NCBI GenBank assembly: GCA_021775515.1
Contig: JAJFHR010000369.1
Coordinates: forward strand, 1-8,482
DNA from: Hyphomicrobiales bacterium
GTDB taxonomy: Bacteria > Pseudomonadota > Alphaproteobacteria > Rhizobiales > JAJFHR01
Direction: 5' to 3'
DNA length: 8,482 nucleotides
Under the pieces are notes generated by a model. That model was not told the origin of the DNA. It saw only the letters and a list, made by a program, of their open reading frames with translations, and searched no databases. This document shows, in pieces, positions 1 to 5,158 of the stretch. A program made the position numbers and the translations under genes. Within the stretch, counting starts at the first letter, position 1. Each line of letters begins with the position of its first letter.

Positions 1-57
1 AACAATTAAATTAAAATAAACCAAGATTAGGTTAATTTTCCGTCAGGTCAATTGCGC

Positions 58-387
58 TCAATCAGAGGTCAGACGCGTAGGACGCATTATGGTGATATCA
101 TTGGGATGTGCGAGGTTCAAAATCGCCCGGGCCCTTTCATCCAGCATATCAGGATCCAGGCTTTCCGGGCGCACCAAGGAGACTTTGTGTTCAAGCTGCG
201 ATTTTTTCTCGCGAATTTTGGTCAGTTTGGTTTCAAGGCGCGAAACCTCGTCAGCCAGCCGCCAGCGCGACAGCAGGCCATGATCACCGATAATGACATT
301 ATAGCCAAAATACCCCATGACACAGACGTTGAGCAGCGCAAAGCCGATCTTGCGCCAGGGAAAATTTGTAGAACCGATCTGTACCAT
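58..387 (-). CDS. ftsB: FtsB/DivIC-family septum formation initiator
   Basis: Predicted 109-residue bitopic membrane protein. A short N-terminal cytoplasmic stretch is followed by one transmembrane segment at about residues 13-34, containing GFALLNVCVMGYFGYNVI. A GDHGLLSRW motif and a heptad-rich coiled coil (about 46-75) come next, then a small C-terminal region (LDERARAILNLAHPND). This is the standard FtsB/DivIC architecture. In the family it pairs with FtsL and FtsQ in the division complex, with the coiled coil in the periplasm. The frame is open upstream to a GTG at 420, which would give 120 residues. I prefer the ATG at 387 because the length then matches the family and the membrane segment lies near the N-terminus. 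Neither start has a strong ribosome binding site. In Alphaproteobacteria this gene commonly follows eno, as it does here at a distance, so the intervening block is likely inserted. Confidence 0.85.
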   Translation of the reverse strand: MVQIGSTNFPWRKIGFALLNVCVMGYFGYNVIIGDHGLLSRWRLADEVSRLETKLTKIREKKSQLEHKVSLVRPESLDPDMLDERARAILNLAHPNDITIMRPTRLTSD

Positions 388-420
388 ATTACTGGGCTGC
401 CCGAACCTGCTAGCGATCAC

Positions 421-563
421 CTAGATTTAAGAGATATTTGCTAAGAAAACTTAAACACCCAACTAGTCGATCATGTCTGAACGTGAACGACCTATCGAGA
501 CCCCCATCTAGAGCACACGTCCAATTAGAACCACGGTCACCTTTGCCAACGACTCTAACAGCG
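421..563. other. Junction between ftsB and toxin 1, no gene seen
   Basis: This 143-bp stretch lies upstream of ftsB and upstream of the first toxin tip. The toxin-1 frame is open back to a TTG at 438, but the encoded residues look like no known domain and the similarity to the other pretoxin copies starts sharply at 564. A 12-codon ATG frame at 473-511 (MSERERPIETPI) ends in a stop and may be chance or a gene remnant. ftsB needs a promoter here if it is not read from far upstream. I saw no convincing -35/-10 pair. Confidence 0.4.
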
Positions 564-928
564 GCAGGCTTTGCCTTCGTGCAAATGCAGGTGTTCACAG
601 CGGTTGGCCCAACCCTCAATAATCTTGTCAAAACCGGCGGTCTTGCCGGCGTTGCTGCCAAAGGTGCGGTTCACGGTGTCATCGGCGGAGCCTTGTCCAT
701 CGCCCGCGGCGGCAACTTCCAGCAAGGCTTCATCTCAAGTGCGATTGCCGGTGGCATAAGCGGCATCACAACCGGCGAAGGCTCTCTGCTTGGAAGCATC
801 CCCGGGGGCGAGGGCATTGCCTTGCGCACGGCAATCTCTGCCGCCGCAGGCTGTGCGGCATCCTCTTCAGTTGGCGGCAAATGCGCAAACGGTGCCGTAA
901 CCGCAGCCTTCGGCCATTTGTATAATTC
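564..928 (+). repeat. 365-bp pretoxin repeat, copy 1 (inverted partner at 4809-5173)
   Basis: This DNA matches the reverse complement of 4809-5173 over the same length without gaps. By eye there are about 36 mismatches, so roughly 90% identity, with one exact run of nearly 50 bp around the bases encoding VFTAVGPTLNNLVKT. It encodes the conserved pretoxin segment ending in FGHLYNS. Similarity stops abruptly on both sides, which marks it as a recombination module shared by two toxins with different tips. Confidence 0.9.
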
Positions 929-1343
929 GGAAAGTCAGAATAGATTTTCGAGAAGATTGCGAATGGGTGGGTGTGTTGAAGGCCTAGAAACAACGATCTG
1001 TGGCGGGGCTGGAGGCGGTGGGCTTTTTGGTGGGGGAGCAAATACTACTTCCAGGACTGCAAGAGAAGCGTTAAGAAATGCGAAGGACGCAAATGGTATT
1101 CCAAGAAATGCCCAACCAGATAAAATAATTAAGCCAGACACGCCTGCTGGAGATAGAATGAAGTTAGATAATAGGAATGTTAAAGCATTTGAATTCACAA
1201 ATAGTAAAGGACAAAAAGTAATTATCAGACAGGATAGGGCAACAAGCTTCGGCCAAGGTGGACGAGGTAATCAGCCGCCACATTTCAATGCTGGCCCAAA
1301 ACAAGATCATAAGTTAAGACAGCATCATTTCATCGTAAACTAA
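585..1343 (+). CDS. Headless polymorphic toxin 1, HNH/EndoVII-like nuclease tip
   Basis: From the ATG at 585 this encodes 252 residues; the frame stays open back to 438 but that part is not recognisable. Residues 1-116 are a Gly/Ala-rich pretoxin segment found in Rhs- and hemagglutinin-type toxins, ending in FGHLYN (109-114). A Gly-rich linker follows (about 140-153). The tip spans about 157-252, with REALRNAKDANGIPRN, a VIIRQDRA strand, PPHFNAGP (His233), His242 and a terminal HHF (247-249). This pattern matches HNH/endonuclease VII-fold nuclease toxins as I know them, in which clustered His residues bind metal and cut DNA; the exact Pfam subfamily is not settled. The tip is more AT-rich than the pretoxin part. 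No delivery or secretion domain is present, so the gene is probably a 5'-truncated orphan tip. A candidate immunity gene begins 10 bp after its stop. Confidence 0.75.
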   Translation: MQVFTAVGPTLNNLVKTGGLAGVAAKGAVHGVIGGALSIARGGNFQQGFISSAIAGGISGITTGEGSLLGSIPGGEGIALRTAISAAAGCAASSSVGGKCANGAVTAAFGHLYNSESQNRFSRRLRMGGCVEGLETTICGGAGGGGLFGGGANTTSRTAREALRNAKDANGIPRNAQPDKIIKPDTPAGDRMKLDNRNVKAFEFTNSKGQKVIIRQDRATSFGQGGRGNQPPHFNAGPKQDHKLRQHHFIVN

Positions 1344-1353
1344 TGAATAGGCA

Positions 1354-1989
1354 ATGAATATTTATTCAACTAAACATACTCTGGAATCATTGTTTCCTGC
1401 GAACTTAGATGAACAGTTGGTGGTCAGGCAACAAGAACTACGTTCCGAGGCGGTCTATGATAAAGACACATATGCGGAAACAACCGCTCAGAAATATATT
1501 AAAAAAATTGTTCAATGCTTTGGCGATAAAGCGTATTTGTTGGTTGCGGGAGAAATTGATCGTCCCAATAGAATAAGATCACACAAGGGCCTTTTTTGGG
1601 ATGAAAAAGGACTTCGTGAACTTGATAGACGTGACGGCGAATTTGATGTGGAGGGAGGTTATACGCGGCTTGCGTCATTGGTCGATCTAGATGGGTTTAA
1701 TTACGATGAACCAACTGGATATGTTTTAAGTTGGTTGGTTGGAATCATCTTGCTGACTGATATTAATATCGACACAATGAATAGCTTTGTTGAAGAATGG
1801 TTGATGAAAAGCGATTCGATTTTGCCGTTCGACTATGAGGCCATTGCCAAAGGCCTTGTGAAGTTACCCACGACTGCTGTGTTACGCTACTTTGCGGCTG
1901 ATAACGGCCGCATTGAAACATTAGCTGTTGTTGGGAATAAGGAGTTTGTCGATGGTCGCATAGAAAAGTGCATCAGGTCGATAATTTGA
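1354..1989 (+). CDS. Candidate immunity protein for toxin 1
   Basis: Encodes 211 residues, starting with ATG at 1354 just downstream of the toxin-1 stop, with an AGG about 5 bp before the start. I do not recognise a named family. It is predicted to be soluble, without a signal peptide. The central hydrophobic stretch (TGYVLSWLVGIILLTDINI) is too interrupted to call a membrane helix with confidence. The composition is acidic (many Asp and Glu), which is common in proteins that neutralise basic nuclease toxins. Position, spacing and AT-rich composition support the role of a cytoplasmic immunity protein that binds the HNH-like tip and protects self or sibling cells. The assignment rests on context only. 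Confidence 0.6.
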   Translation: MNIYSTKHTLESLFPANLDEQLVVRQQELRSEAVYDKDTYAETTAQKYIKKIVQCFGDKAYLLVAGEIDRPNRIRSHKGLFWDEKGLRELDRRDGEFDVEGGYTRLASLVDLDGFNYDEPTGYVLSWLVGIILLTDINIDTMNSFVEEWLMKSDSILPFDYEAIAKGLVKLPTTAVLRYFAADNGRIETLAVVGNKEFVDGRIEKCIRSII

Positions 1990-1993
1990 TTCT

Positions 1994-2020
1994 CTAAAAT
2001 TGCTAAAATTACTAAAATTT
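1994..2020 (+). repeat. Three tandem 9-bp units (CTAAAATTN)
   Basis: Three consecutive units, CTAAAATTG, CTAAAATTA and CTAAAATTT, follow the immunity-1 stop by 4 bp. They contain AATTACTAA (2007-2015), a word also found beside the miniature-element repeats at 2165, 3782 and 3797. They may be decayed ends of the same repeat family. Confidence 0.6.
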
Positions 2021-2041
2021 ATTACTATTTATTCCGGAATT

Positions 2042-2146
2042 CTGGAAGATGCAGCAATTGCCTCCGCCTTGGCCTTTGCGCAAATGGAGGTGTTCTCAGC
2101 TGTTGGGCCAACCCTCAATGATGCTGTTAAAACGAAATTACGGTGA
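2042..2146 (+). pseudogene. Third pretoxin copy, broken off by a repeat element
   Basis: The frame reads LEDAAIASALAFAQMEVF followed by SAVGPTLNDAVKT, clearly homologous to the start of the pretoxin segments of toxins 1 and 3 (GFAFVQMQVFTAVGPTLNN). It is more diverged than those two are from each other. After Lys-Thr the frame runs into the left end of the 33-bp repeat at 2136 and stops at TGA 2144-2146 inside it, giving the tail KLR. No start codon with a ribosome binding site is evident. It is the left stump of a toxin gene whose remainder may be the piece at 2392-2751, on the far side of the inserted element. Confidence 0.75.
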
Positions 2147-2168
2147 CAGTTTACTAAATGCATTAATT
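2136..2168 (+). repeat. 33-bp repeat, left end of element 1
   Basis: This is one member of a repeat family present six times between 2136 and 4057, plus a 15-bp remnant. The unit itself begins AATTA and ends TAATT or similar, so it is weakly palindromic at its edges. Its first bases supply the stop codon that ends the third pretoxin copy. Confidence 0.85.
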
Positions 2169-2174
2169 ACTAAG

Positions 2175-2358
2175 GGCATCGGCATTGAGGGAACGAACCT
2201 CACCAACATAATAGGTGGTCTTGGTGCCGGATGCCGTCTGATCAACGCGCGAGATACGCGCCAGGCCGGAGCTCACCGGGTCAAGCCCGGAGACAGGCTC
2301 CAGCAAAGGTGACCACATTAGTGCCCTCGGTAAACCACACCGCTTTGTCAAACAAAGA
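2175..2358 (-). pseudogene. Rhs/YD-repeat protein fragments, antisense, inside element 1
   Basis: Two pieces can be read on the minus strand. The first (near 2303-2351) encodes FDKAVWFTEGTNVVTFAGA. The second, in another frame (about 2175-2267), encodes SGLARISRVDQTASG continuing KTTYYVG, which is typical of the Rhs core repeats of large alphaproteobacterial polymorphic toxins. Between them lies a GC-rich palindrome that shifts the frame and adds a stop. There is no start, stop or folding unit, so this is debris. It shows that a full Rhs toxin once existed in this lineage or was the source of the element. Confidence 0.55.
2268..2301. repeat. REP-like palindrome
   Basis: The outer arms GGAGC and GCTCC (2268-2272, 2297-2301) enclose the inner arms CCGGG and CCCGG around TCAAG (2276-2290). 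CCGGGTCAAGCCCGG is a very common extragenic palindrome core in Alphaproteobacteria. Here it sits inside Rhs-derived coding debris and splits it into two frames, which suggests insertion after the coding sequence was already dead. Confidence 0.7.
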
Positions 2359-2391
2359 AATTAGTGCATTTAGTAAACTGTCACCGTAATT
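2359..2391 (-). repeat. 33-bp repeat, right end of element 1
   Basis: Reverse complement of the unit at 2136-2168 with a single difference. Reading rightwards, the frame that becomes toxin 2 opens inside this repeat, after a TAA at 2374-2376, so the repeat marks the 5' break of that coding sequence. Confidence 0.85.
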
Positions 2392-2448
2392 CAAGAAGGG
2401 CCAAATGGCGAGCAGTTCGATGTAACCGGGCAAACCGGTGTTGCTGCG

Positions 2449-2751
2449 ATGACGCTTGGGCTTTTTGCCCCTATAAGGGCCGTGGCAGGTGCTGTTCGTG
2501 GATTGCTTGGTGCGAGAAGTGTAACTTTAACTAGCTCTCAACAAAAGGCGATCAGATCTTTAGAGAAACAAATTCAGATACATAGTAAAAAATTAGATGA
2601 TTTTATAGCCAATCCTACCATTAGACCTGGGATGAGACATTTGCCGAAAAAAGTGATTATGCGGCAGCAACAGGTAAGGATTAAACACCTAAAAAATGAA
2701 ATTAATACATTTAAAAAAAATATTAAGAAAATTAAGAATGGGAAATTTTGA
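2449..2751 (+). CDS. Headless polymorphic toxin 2, helical Lys-rich tip
   Basis: From the first ATG this encodes 100 residues. The frame is open back to 2377 and reads QEGPNGEQFDVTGQTGVAA before the Met, which looks like the linker of an Rhs-type toxin, so the gene is a 3' remnant broken by element 1. The N-terminal 24 residues are hydrophobic (TLGLFAPIRAVAGAVRGLLG). The tip, about 26-100, is strongly helical and basic: SLEKQIQIHSKKLDDFIANP, then RQQQVRIKHLKNEINTFKKN. I recall similar C-termini on Rhs proteins, but I know no characterised activity. The start is uncertain and no good ribosome binding site is visible. The stop overlaps the next start by 14 bp, the tight arrangement expected of a toxin/immunity pair. 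Confidence 0.65.
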   Translation: MTLGLFAPIRAVAGAVRGLLGARSVTLTSSQQKAIRSLEKQIQIHSKKLDDFIANPTIRPGMRHLPKKVIMRQQQVRIKHLKNEINTFKKNIKKIKNGKF

Positions 2752-3202
2752 ATTGTCAGTTCCCCTTGAACAATCAAACTCGCTTGTCTTCGTTGGCAAA
2801 AATAATTGGCATAGTTATTTGGCAAAAACGAAGTCAGCTCCTAAAGTTGTTCTCATTACCGCATGGCAACAGGATGATATAATTTCGGAATTAATAAAAC
2901 CGTTGGTAAAAAGACTATTGGGGTCAGGATGTGGTTATTTTGTTTGCGCGGGAAGAGCTTCAGAGAATCTTCATGACTTTATCGATAATATGATTTTAGA
3001 TATGTCGGTTGATGATATGCAATTAAACGCCGATAAAATCATAACTACGTGGCATGATACTGATACTGATGAGGAAGTGGCAGATTTTTTTCTGCATTCA
3101 ACAAATGTATCAAATGGCTTGTTATTAGCTTTTCTTGATGAAAACAGGACTGAGGATAAAAGACTGAAAACAGCCATTCTTAGTCTTGTTCCAACATTAT
3201 AA
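2738..3202 (+). CDS. Candidate immunity protein for toxin 2
   Basis: Encodes 154 residues from the ATG at 2738, inside the end of toxin 2. An upstream in-frame ATG at 2696 would add 14 Lys-rich residues that merely mirror the toxin tail, so I prefer 2738. It is predicted to be a soluble alpha/beta protein: strand VVLITAWQQDD, helix ELIKPLVKRLLGSG, strand CGYFVCAG, then ADKIITTWHDTDTDEEVADFF and a final strand GLLLAFLD. It is acidic, complementing the basic toxin. It resembles small uncharacterised proteins found near Rhs toxins (perhaps the DUF7684 group, from memory and unverified). The immunity role is inferred from the overlap and charge. Confidence 0.6.
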   Translation: MGNFELSVPLEQSNSLVFVGKNNWHSYLAKTKSAPKVVLITAWQQDDIISELIKPLVKRLLGSGCGYFVCAGRASENLHDFIDNMILDMSVDDMQLNADKIITTWHDTDTDEEVADFFLHSTNVSNGLLLAFLDENRTEDKRLKTAILSLVPTL

Positions 3203-3239
3203 CCATGATTTTCAAATCCCGCATTTGAGACACCTTAGG

Positions 3240-3254
3240 AATTAGGGCATTTAG
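3240..3254 (-). repeat. Half copy of the 33-bp repeat, cut by the IS
   Basis: AATTAGGGCATTTAG matches the outer half of the repeat family (compare 3994-4027). The expected continuation, TAAACTGTCACCG, is replaced at 3255 by the IS terminus TGTCCGTCG. The IS therefore inserted into a pre-existing repeat copy. Confidence 0.65.
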
Positions 3255-3752
3255 TGTCCGTCGTCATATAAATTGGGACAAATTTCAGTCTGAGCTAAGA
3301 GAGAGTATGGCTCATCTGGTTTGTCATATTAAGCGGCGAACTTACGATGTTGCAAGCGCCGCGTTTCGATTGTCTTTTGTTTGATCCTTTCTCTTTGCAT
3401 TAGTATGGCCTGGCCGCGTCCGAAGTAGACATCGGCAGGGGTGAGGTTTTTCAGGCTCTCGTGATAACGTTGATAATTATAGTGATCGACGAAAGCCTCG
3501 ATCTGAGCATTCAGGTCGGCCGGAAAGAAGTAATTTTCCAGCAGGATGCGGTTCTTCAAGGTTTGATGCCATCGTTCGATCTTGCCCTGAGTCTGAGGGT
3601 GATAGGGTGCGCCCCTAACATGATCCATATTTTTGTCATCCAGCCATTGGGCTAGATCGCCTGAGATGTAACTGGAGCCGTTATCAGACAGCAGTCTGGG
3701 TTTGTGAACCACATTGACCTGATCGCAGCCGGAGGCCTGTAAGGCAAGCTCG
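3255..3752 (-). mobile_element. Truncated IS3-family insertion sequence (3' part)
   Basis: The 3' terminus is at 3255, where the plus strand begins TGTCCGTCGTCAT, consistent with TG...CA ends of IS3-type elements. The element then runs through the end of the transposase and stops abruptly at 3752, where a copy of the 33-bp repeat begins. Roughly 500 bp remain of an element that would normally be well over 1 kb. The 5' end, orfA and the N-terminal part of orfB are missing, so it cannot move by itself. Confidence 0.75.
3329..3751 (-). pseudogene. IS3-family transposase, C-terminal fragment of the DDE domain
   Basis: About 140 residues remain, beginning ELALQASGCDQVN at the break and ending RRLQHRKFAA before TAA. 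It covers the second half of the integrase core. The second catalytic Asp is in LLSDNGSSYISG, and the Glu is in QTQGKIERWHQTLKNR. HYNYQRYHESL and LTPADVYFGRG follow, the usual C-terminal end of this transposase group. The first catalytic Asp and the helix-turn-helix orfA are absent. The frame enters the adjoining repeat without a natural start. The fragment is inactive by truncation. Confidence 0.85.
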
Positions 3753-3785
3753 AATTACGGTGACAGTTTACTAAATGCAGAAATT
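3753..3785 (+). repeat. 33-bp repeat, left end of element 2
   Basis: Same unit as 2136-2168 for the first 26 bp, then diverging slightly (GCAGAAATT instead of GCATTAATT). It replaces the missing 5' part of the IS3 transposase. Confidence 0.85.
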
Positions 3786-3809
3786 ACTAAACCCAAAATT
3801 ACTAAACCC
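3781..3809 (+). repeat. Two tandem 14-15-bp units (AAATTACTAAACCC)
   Basis: Two adjacent copies, at 3781-3794 and 3796-3809, separated by one A. They share the AATTACTAA word seen at 2007-2015 and 2165-2173. Confidence 0.75.
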
Positions 3810-3956
3810 ATCGGCAACGTGGTGAAAAAGGCCTTGCAGGAGCCGCTAATCCGTTCCGCCCTGCAGATCATAGCCTGTTCCAACCCCGCAACCTGCGTTC
3901 ACGCAACAGCTGTCATAACTCTGGAATTAAGTGCATTTAGTAAACTGTCACCGTAA
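3807..3956 (+). pseudogene. Toxin-gene fragment inside element 2
   Basis: The plus-strand frame reads PIGNVVKKALQEPLIRSALQ then IIACSNPATCVHATAVIT. It looks like the hydrophobic pretoxin part of Rhs/hemagglutinin toxins (Cys-Asn-Pro and Cys-Val pairs, amphipathic helix). It then continues into the right-hand repeat as LELSAFSKLSP and stops at TAA 3954-3956. No usable start is present. It does not match the pretoxin segments of toxins 1 or 3, so it comes from another part of such a gene or another gene. Confidence 0.5.
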
Positions 3957-3958
3957 CT
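3925..3958 (-). repeat. 34-bp repeat, right end of element 2
   Basis: Inverted copy of the unit, AATTAAGTGCATTTAG followed by TAAACTGTCACCG, one base longer than the copies at element 1. It provides the stop codon for the frame inside element 2. Confidence 0.85.
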
Positions 3959-3993
3959 CGGGAATTAATCCGGGAGTAGATATTGTTAAAAAT

Positions 3994-4027
3994 AATTAAG
4001 GGCATTTAGTAAACTGTCACCGTAATT
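3994..4027 (-). repeat. 34-bp repeat, solitary copy
   Basis: AATTAAGGGCATTTAG followed by TAAACTGTCACCG and TAATT, same orientation as 3925-3958. There is no inverted partner to its right, so it is a solo end or the remains of a third element. The GGGCATTTAG variant matches the remnant at 3240-3254. Confidence 0.85.
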
Positions 4028-4036
4028 CCGTAATTG

Positions 4037-4057
4037 TAGTAAACTGTCACCGTAATT
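4037..4057 (-). repeat. Shortened repeat copy (21 bp)
   Basis: Only the inner 21 bp (TAGTAAACTGTCACCGTAAT plus T) are retained, 9 bp after the previous copy and in the same orientation. This is the last copy before the third immunity gene. The remaining sequence to 4094 is AT-rich without recognisable features. Confidence 0.8.
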
Positions 4058-4094
4058 GGTAATTGTAATTCATAATTCGTTATTCAATTAATCA

Positions 4095-4373
4095 TCAAAA
4101 CCAATTCTTTACATGCTGATAAGCAATTTCCAATTGATCTTGAAGTGAAGCTCTGGAAGCAGGGAAATCTCTCCTTTTTTTCCTCATATCCCAAACATGA
4201 ATATTTGTATCTCCCTCTAAATCAGGTTCATCTAACCAAAGTTGAAAACGCTTACCGGCTGGGCTTAAGATATCTATGGACCTAACTTCAACATCCTTAA
4301 ATGCAGTTTGAATGTGCAATCCATGGTTAATTGCCCATGCATTTAAGACAGAATCCAATATTGAATAGCTCAT
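4095..4373 (-). CDS. Candidate immunity protein for toxin 3
   Basis: Encodes 92 residues. Its ATG (4373-4371) overlaps the toxin-3 stop as ATGA, so translation is probably coupled. It is predicted to be soluble alpha+beta: an N-terminal helix (ILDSVLNAWAINHG), strands around VEVRSIDILS, RFQLWLDEP and TNIHVWDMR, and a C-terminal helix (LQDQLEIAYQHVKNWF). I do not recognise a named family. Size, acidic character around DEPDLEGD and the overlap with a toxin tip support an immunity role against toxin 3. This is an inference from context. Confidence 0.65.
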   Translation of the reverse strand: MSYSILDSVLNAWAINHGLHIQTAFKDVEVRSIDILSPAGKRFQLWLDEPDLEGDTNIHVWDMRKKRRDFPASRASLQDQLEIAYQHVKNWF

Positions 4374-5158
4374 TTTAACGGCACTCCTCGACCAAAGCTA
4401 TTATTAGGTATTCTGTCTAATAATTCAAATTTCACCTTTCCTCCCCTGCGCCCAAAAGCTGGCAACGCTCTTGACCGTTGCAATCGCGTACCAGTTGGTA
4501 CGATTACCCGTTGAATAAAGTTTGCGTTGTTCCCCGGAGGTAAGGCGAGTCCCTCTATTGCCTCTCTCTGATTGGTAGGGGGTGTTTTAGTCAAGAATCT
4601 TCCAGTATTACTATTTCCAGAAAATACACGGAAAAATACTTCATCCTGCTTTGTTATATACGAAATAATTTTTCCGCCCGCATTGGGTACTTGTTGTGAC
4701 GGAAGGGCTTTTGTATTACTTGGAATGCGAACTCCACCTCCACCAATTACCCCATCTCCACCTTGGCTAAAGCATACTTCAGGCAAAAAGCGGCAATCCA
4801 GTCTCTCTGAATTATACAAATGGCCGAAGGCGGCGGTTACCGCTCCGTTTGAGCATTTACCGCCGATGGCGGAGGCTGCGGCACAGCCTGCGGTGGCCGA
4901 GATTGCCGTGCGCAGGGCAATGCCTTCACCCCCGGGGATATCGCCAAGCAGAGCGCCTTCGCCGGTGGTGATGCCGCTTATACCACCGGCGATAGCGCTT
5001 GAGATGAAGCCTTGCTGGAAGTTGCCGCCACGGGCGATGGACAAGGCCCCGCCGATGACACCGTGAACCGCGCCTTTGGCAGCAACACCGGCAAGACCGG
5101 CGGTTTTGACAAGATTATTGAGGGTTGGCCCAACCGCTGTGAACACCTGTATTTGCAC
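4370..5158 (-). CDS. Headless polymorphic toxin 3, TNT-like tip
   Basis: A GTG at 5158 gives 262 residues; the frame continues upstream only to a stop just past the end of the TIR gene, so the toxin has no N-terminal delivery part. Residues 1-116 are the Gly/Ala-rich pretoxin ending in FGHLYN (111-116). A Gly/Pro linker follows. The tip is about 163-262: FFRVFSG (Arg167), GRFLTKTPP, LALPPGNNANF, VIVPTGTRLQ, then PAFGRRGGKVKFELLDRIP. The order of these motifs resembles TNT-type and related ART-like NAD-consuming toxin domains, in which the last motif is usually GG-x-Q. Here Lys243 stands where I would expect Gln, so activity is uncertain. It lies 35 bp downstream of the TIR stop on the same strand and is followed by its candidate immunity gene. 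Confidence 0.65.
   Translation of the reverse strand: MQIQVFTAVGPTLNNLVKTAGLAGVAAKGAVHGVIGGALSIARGGNFQQGFISSAIAGGISGITTGEGALLGDIPGGEGIALRTAISATAGCAAASAIGGKCSNGAVTAAFGHLYNSERLDCRFLPEVCFSQGGDGVIGGGGVRIPSNTKALPSQQVPNAGGKIISYITKQDEVFFRVFSGNSNTGRFLTKTPPTNQREAIEGLALPPGNNANFIQRVIVPTGTRLQRSRALPAFGRRGGKVKFELLDRIPNNSFGRGVPLK

Larger units (their letters stand above)
2136..2391. mobile_element. Miniature inverted-repeat element 1 (256 bp) with Rhs debris
   Basis: The ends are near-perfect inverted 33-bp repeats at 2136-2168 and 2359-2391, differing at one position. The unit begins AATTACGGTGACAGTTTACT and continues AAATGCA. It contains no transposase, so it would have to be mobilised in trans if it moves at all. 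The interior is not random: it carries antisense Rhs/YD-like coding debris and a REP-like palindrome. It separates a pretoxin stump on the left from a toxin linker on the right. I could not identify a target duplication with confidence. Confidence 0.65.
3753..3958. mobile_element. Miniature inverted-repeat element 2 (206 bp) with pretoxin debris
   Basis: The left end, 3753-3785, and the right end, 3925-3958, are inverted copies of the 33-34-bp repeat. The interior starts with two tandem copies of AAATTACTAAACCC (3781-3809) and then carries a toxin-gene fragment. The organisation matches element 1: repeat ends, an AATTACTAA word just inside the left end, and Rhs/toxin-derived coding DNA in the middle, with no transposase. 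Its left end coincides with the break in the IS3 element. Confidence 0.6.

Noticed and set aside
388..420. GTG start of ftsB at 420
   Set aside because: It adds 11 residues before a Met that gives the usual family length, and no ribosome binding site precedes it.
441..475. CtrA-type TTAA-N7-TTAA box upstream of ftsB
   Set aside because: TTAAGTTTTCTTAG is close, but the spacing and second half do not fit the consensus and the region is AT-rich.
438..584. N-terminal extension of toxin 1 from TTG 438
   Set aside because: The frame is open, but the residues resemble no toxin domain, the start is a TTG without a ribosome binding site, and similarity to the other pretoxin copies begins only at 564.
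2136..4057. CRISPR array
   Set aside because: The repeats are 21-34 bp and several, but they occur in both orientations, their spacing runs from 9 bp to over 1 kb, and the intervening DNA is coding debris or an IS. No cas gene is present.
2136..4057. Integron cassette array with attC sites
   Set aside because: Small gene modules separated by repeats suggested it, but the repeats lack the paired GTTRRRY/RYYYAAC boxes of attC, module ends do not coincide with repeats, and no integrase gene is seen.
4572..5066. 164-residue plus-strand frame opposite toxin 3
   Set aside because: It lies antisense to the conserved pretoxin and tip, has a Pro/Ser/Ala-rich composition typical of a shadow frame, and the minus-strand reading matches a second copy at the protein level.
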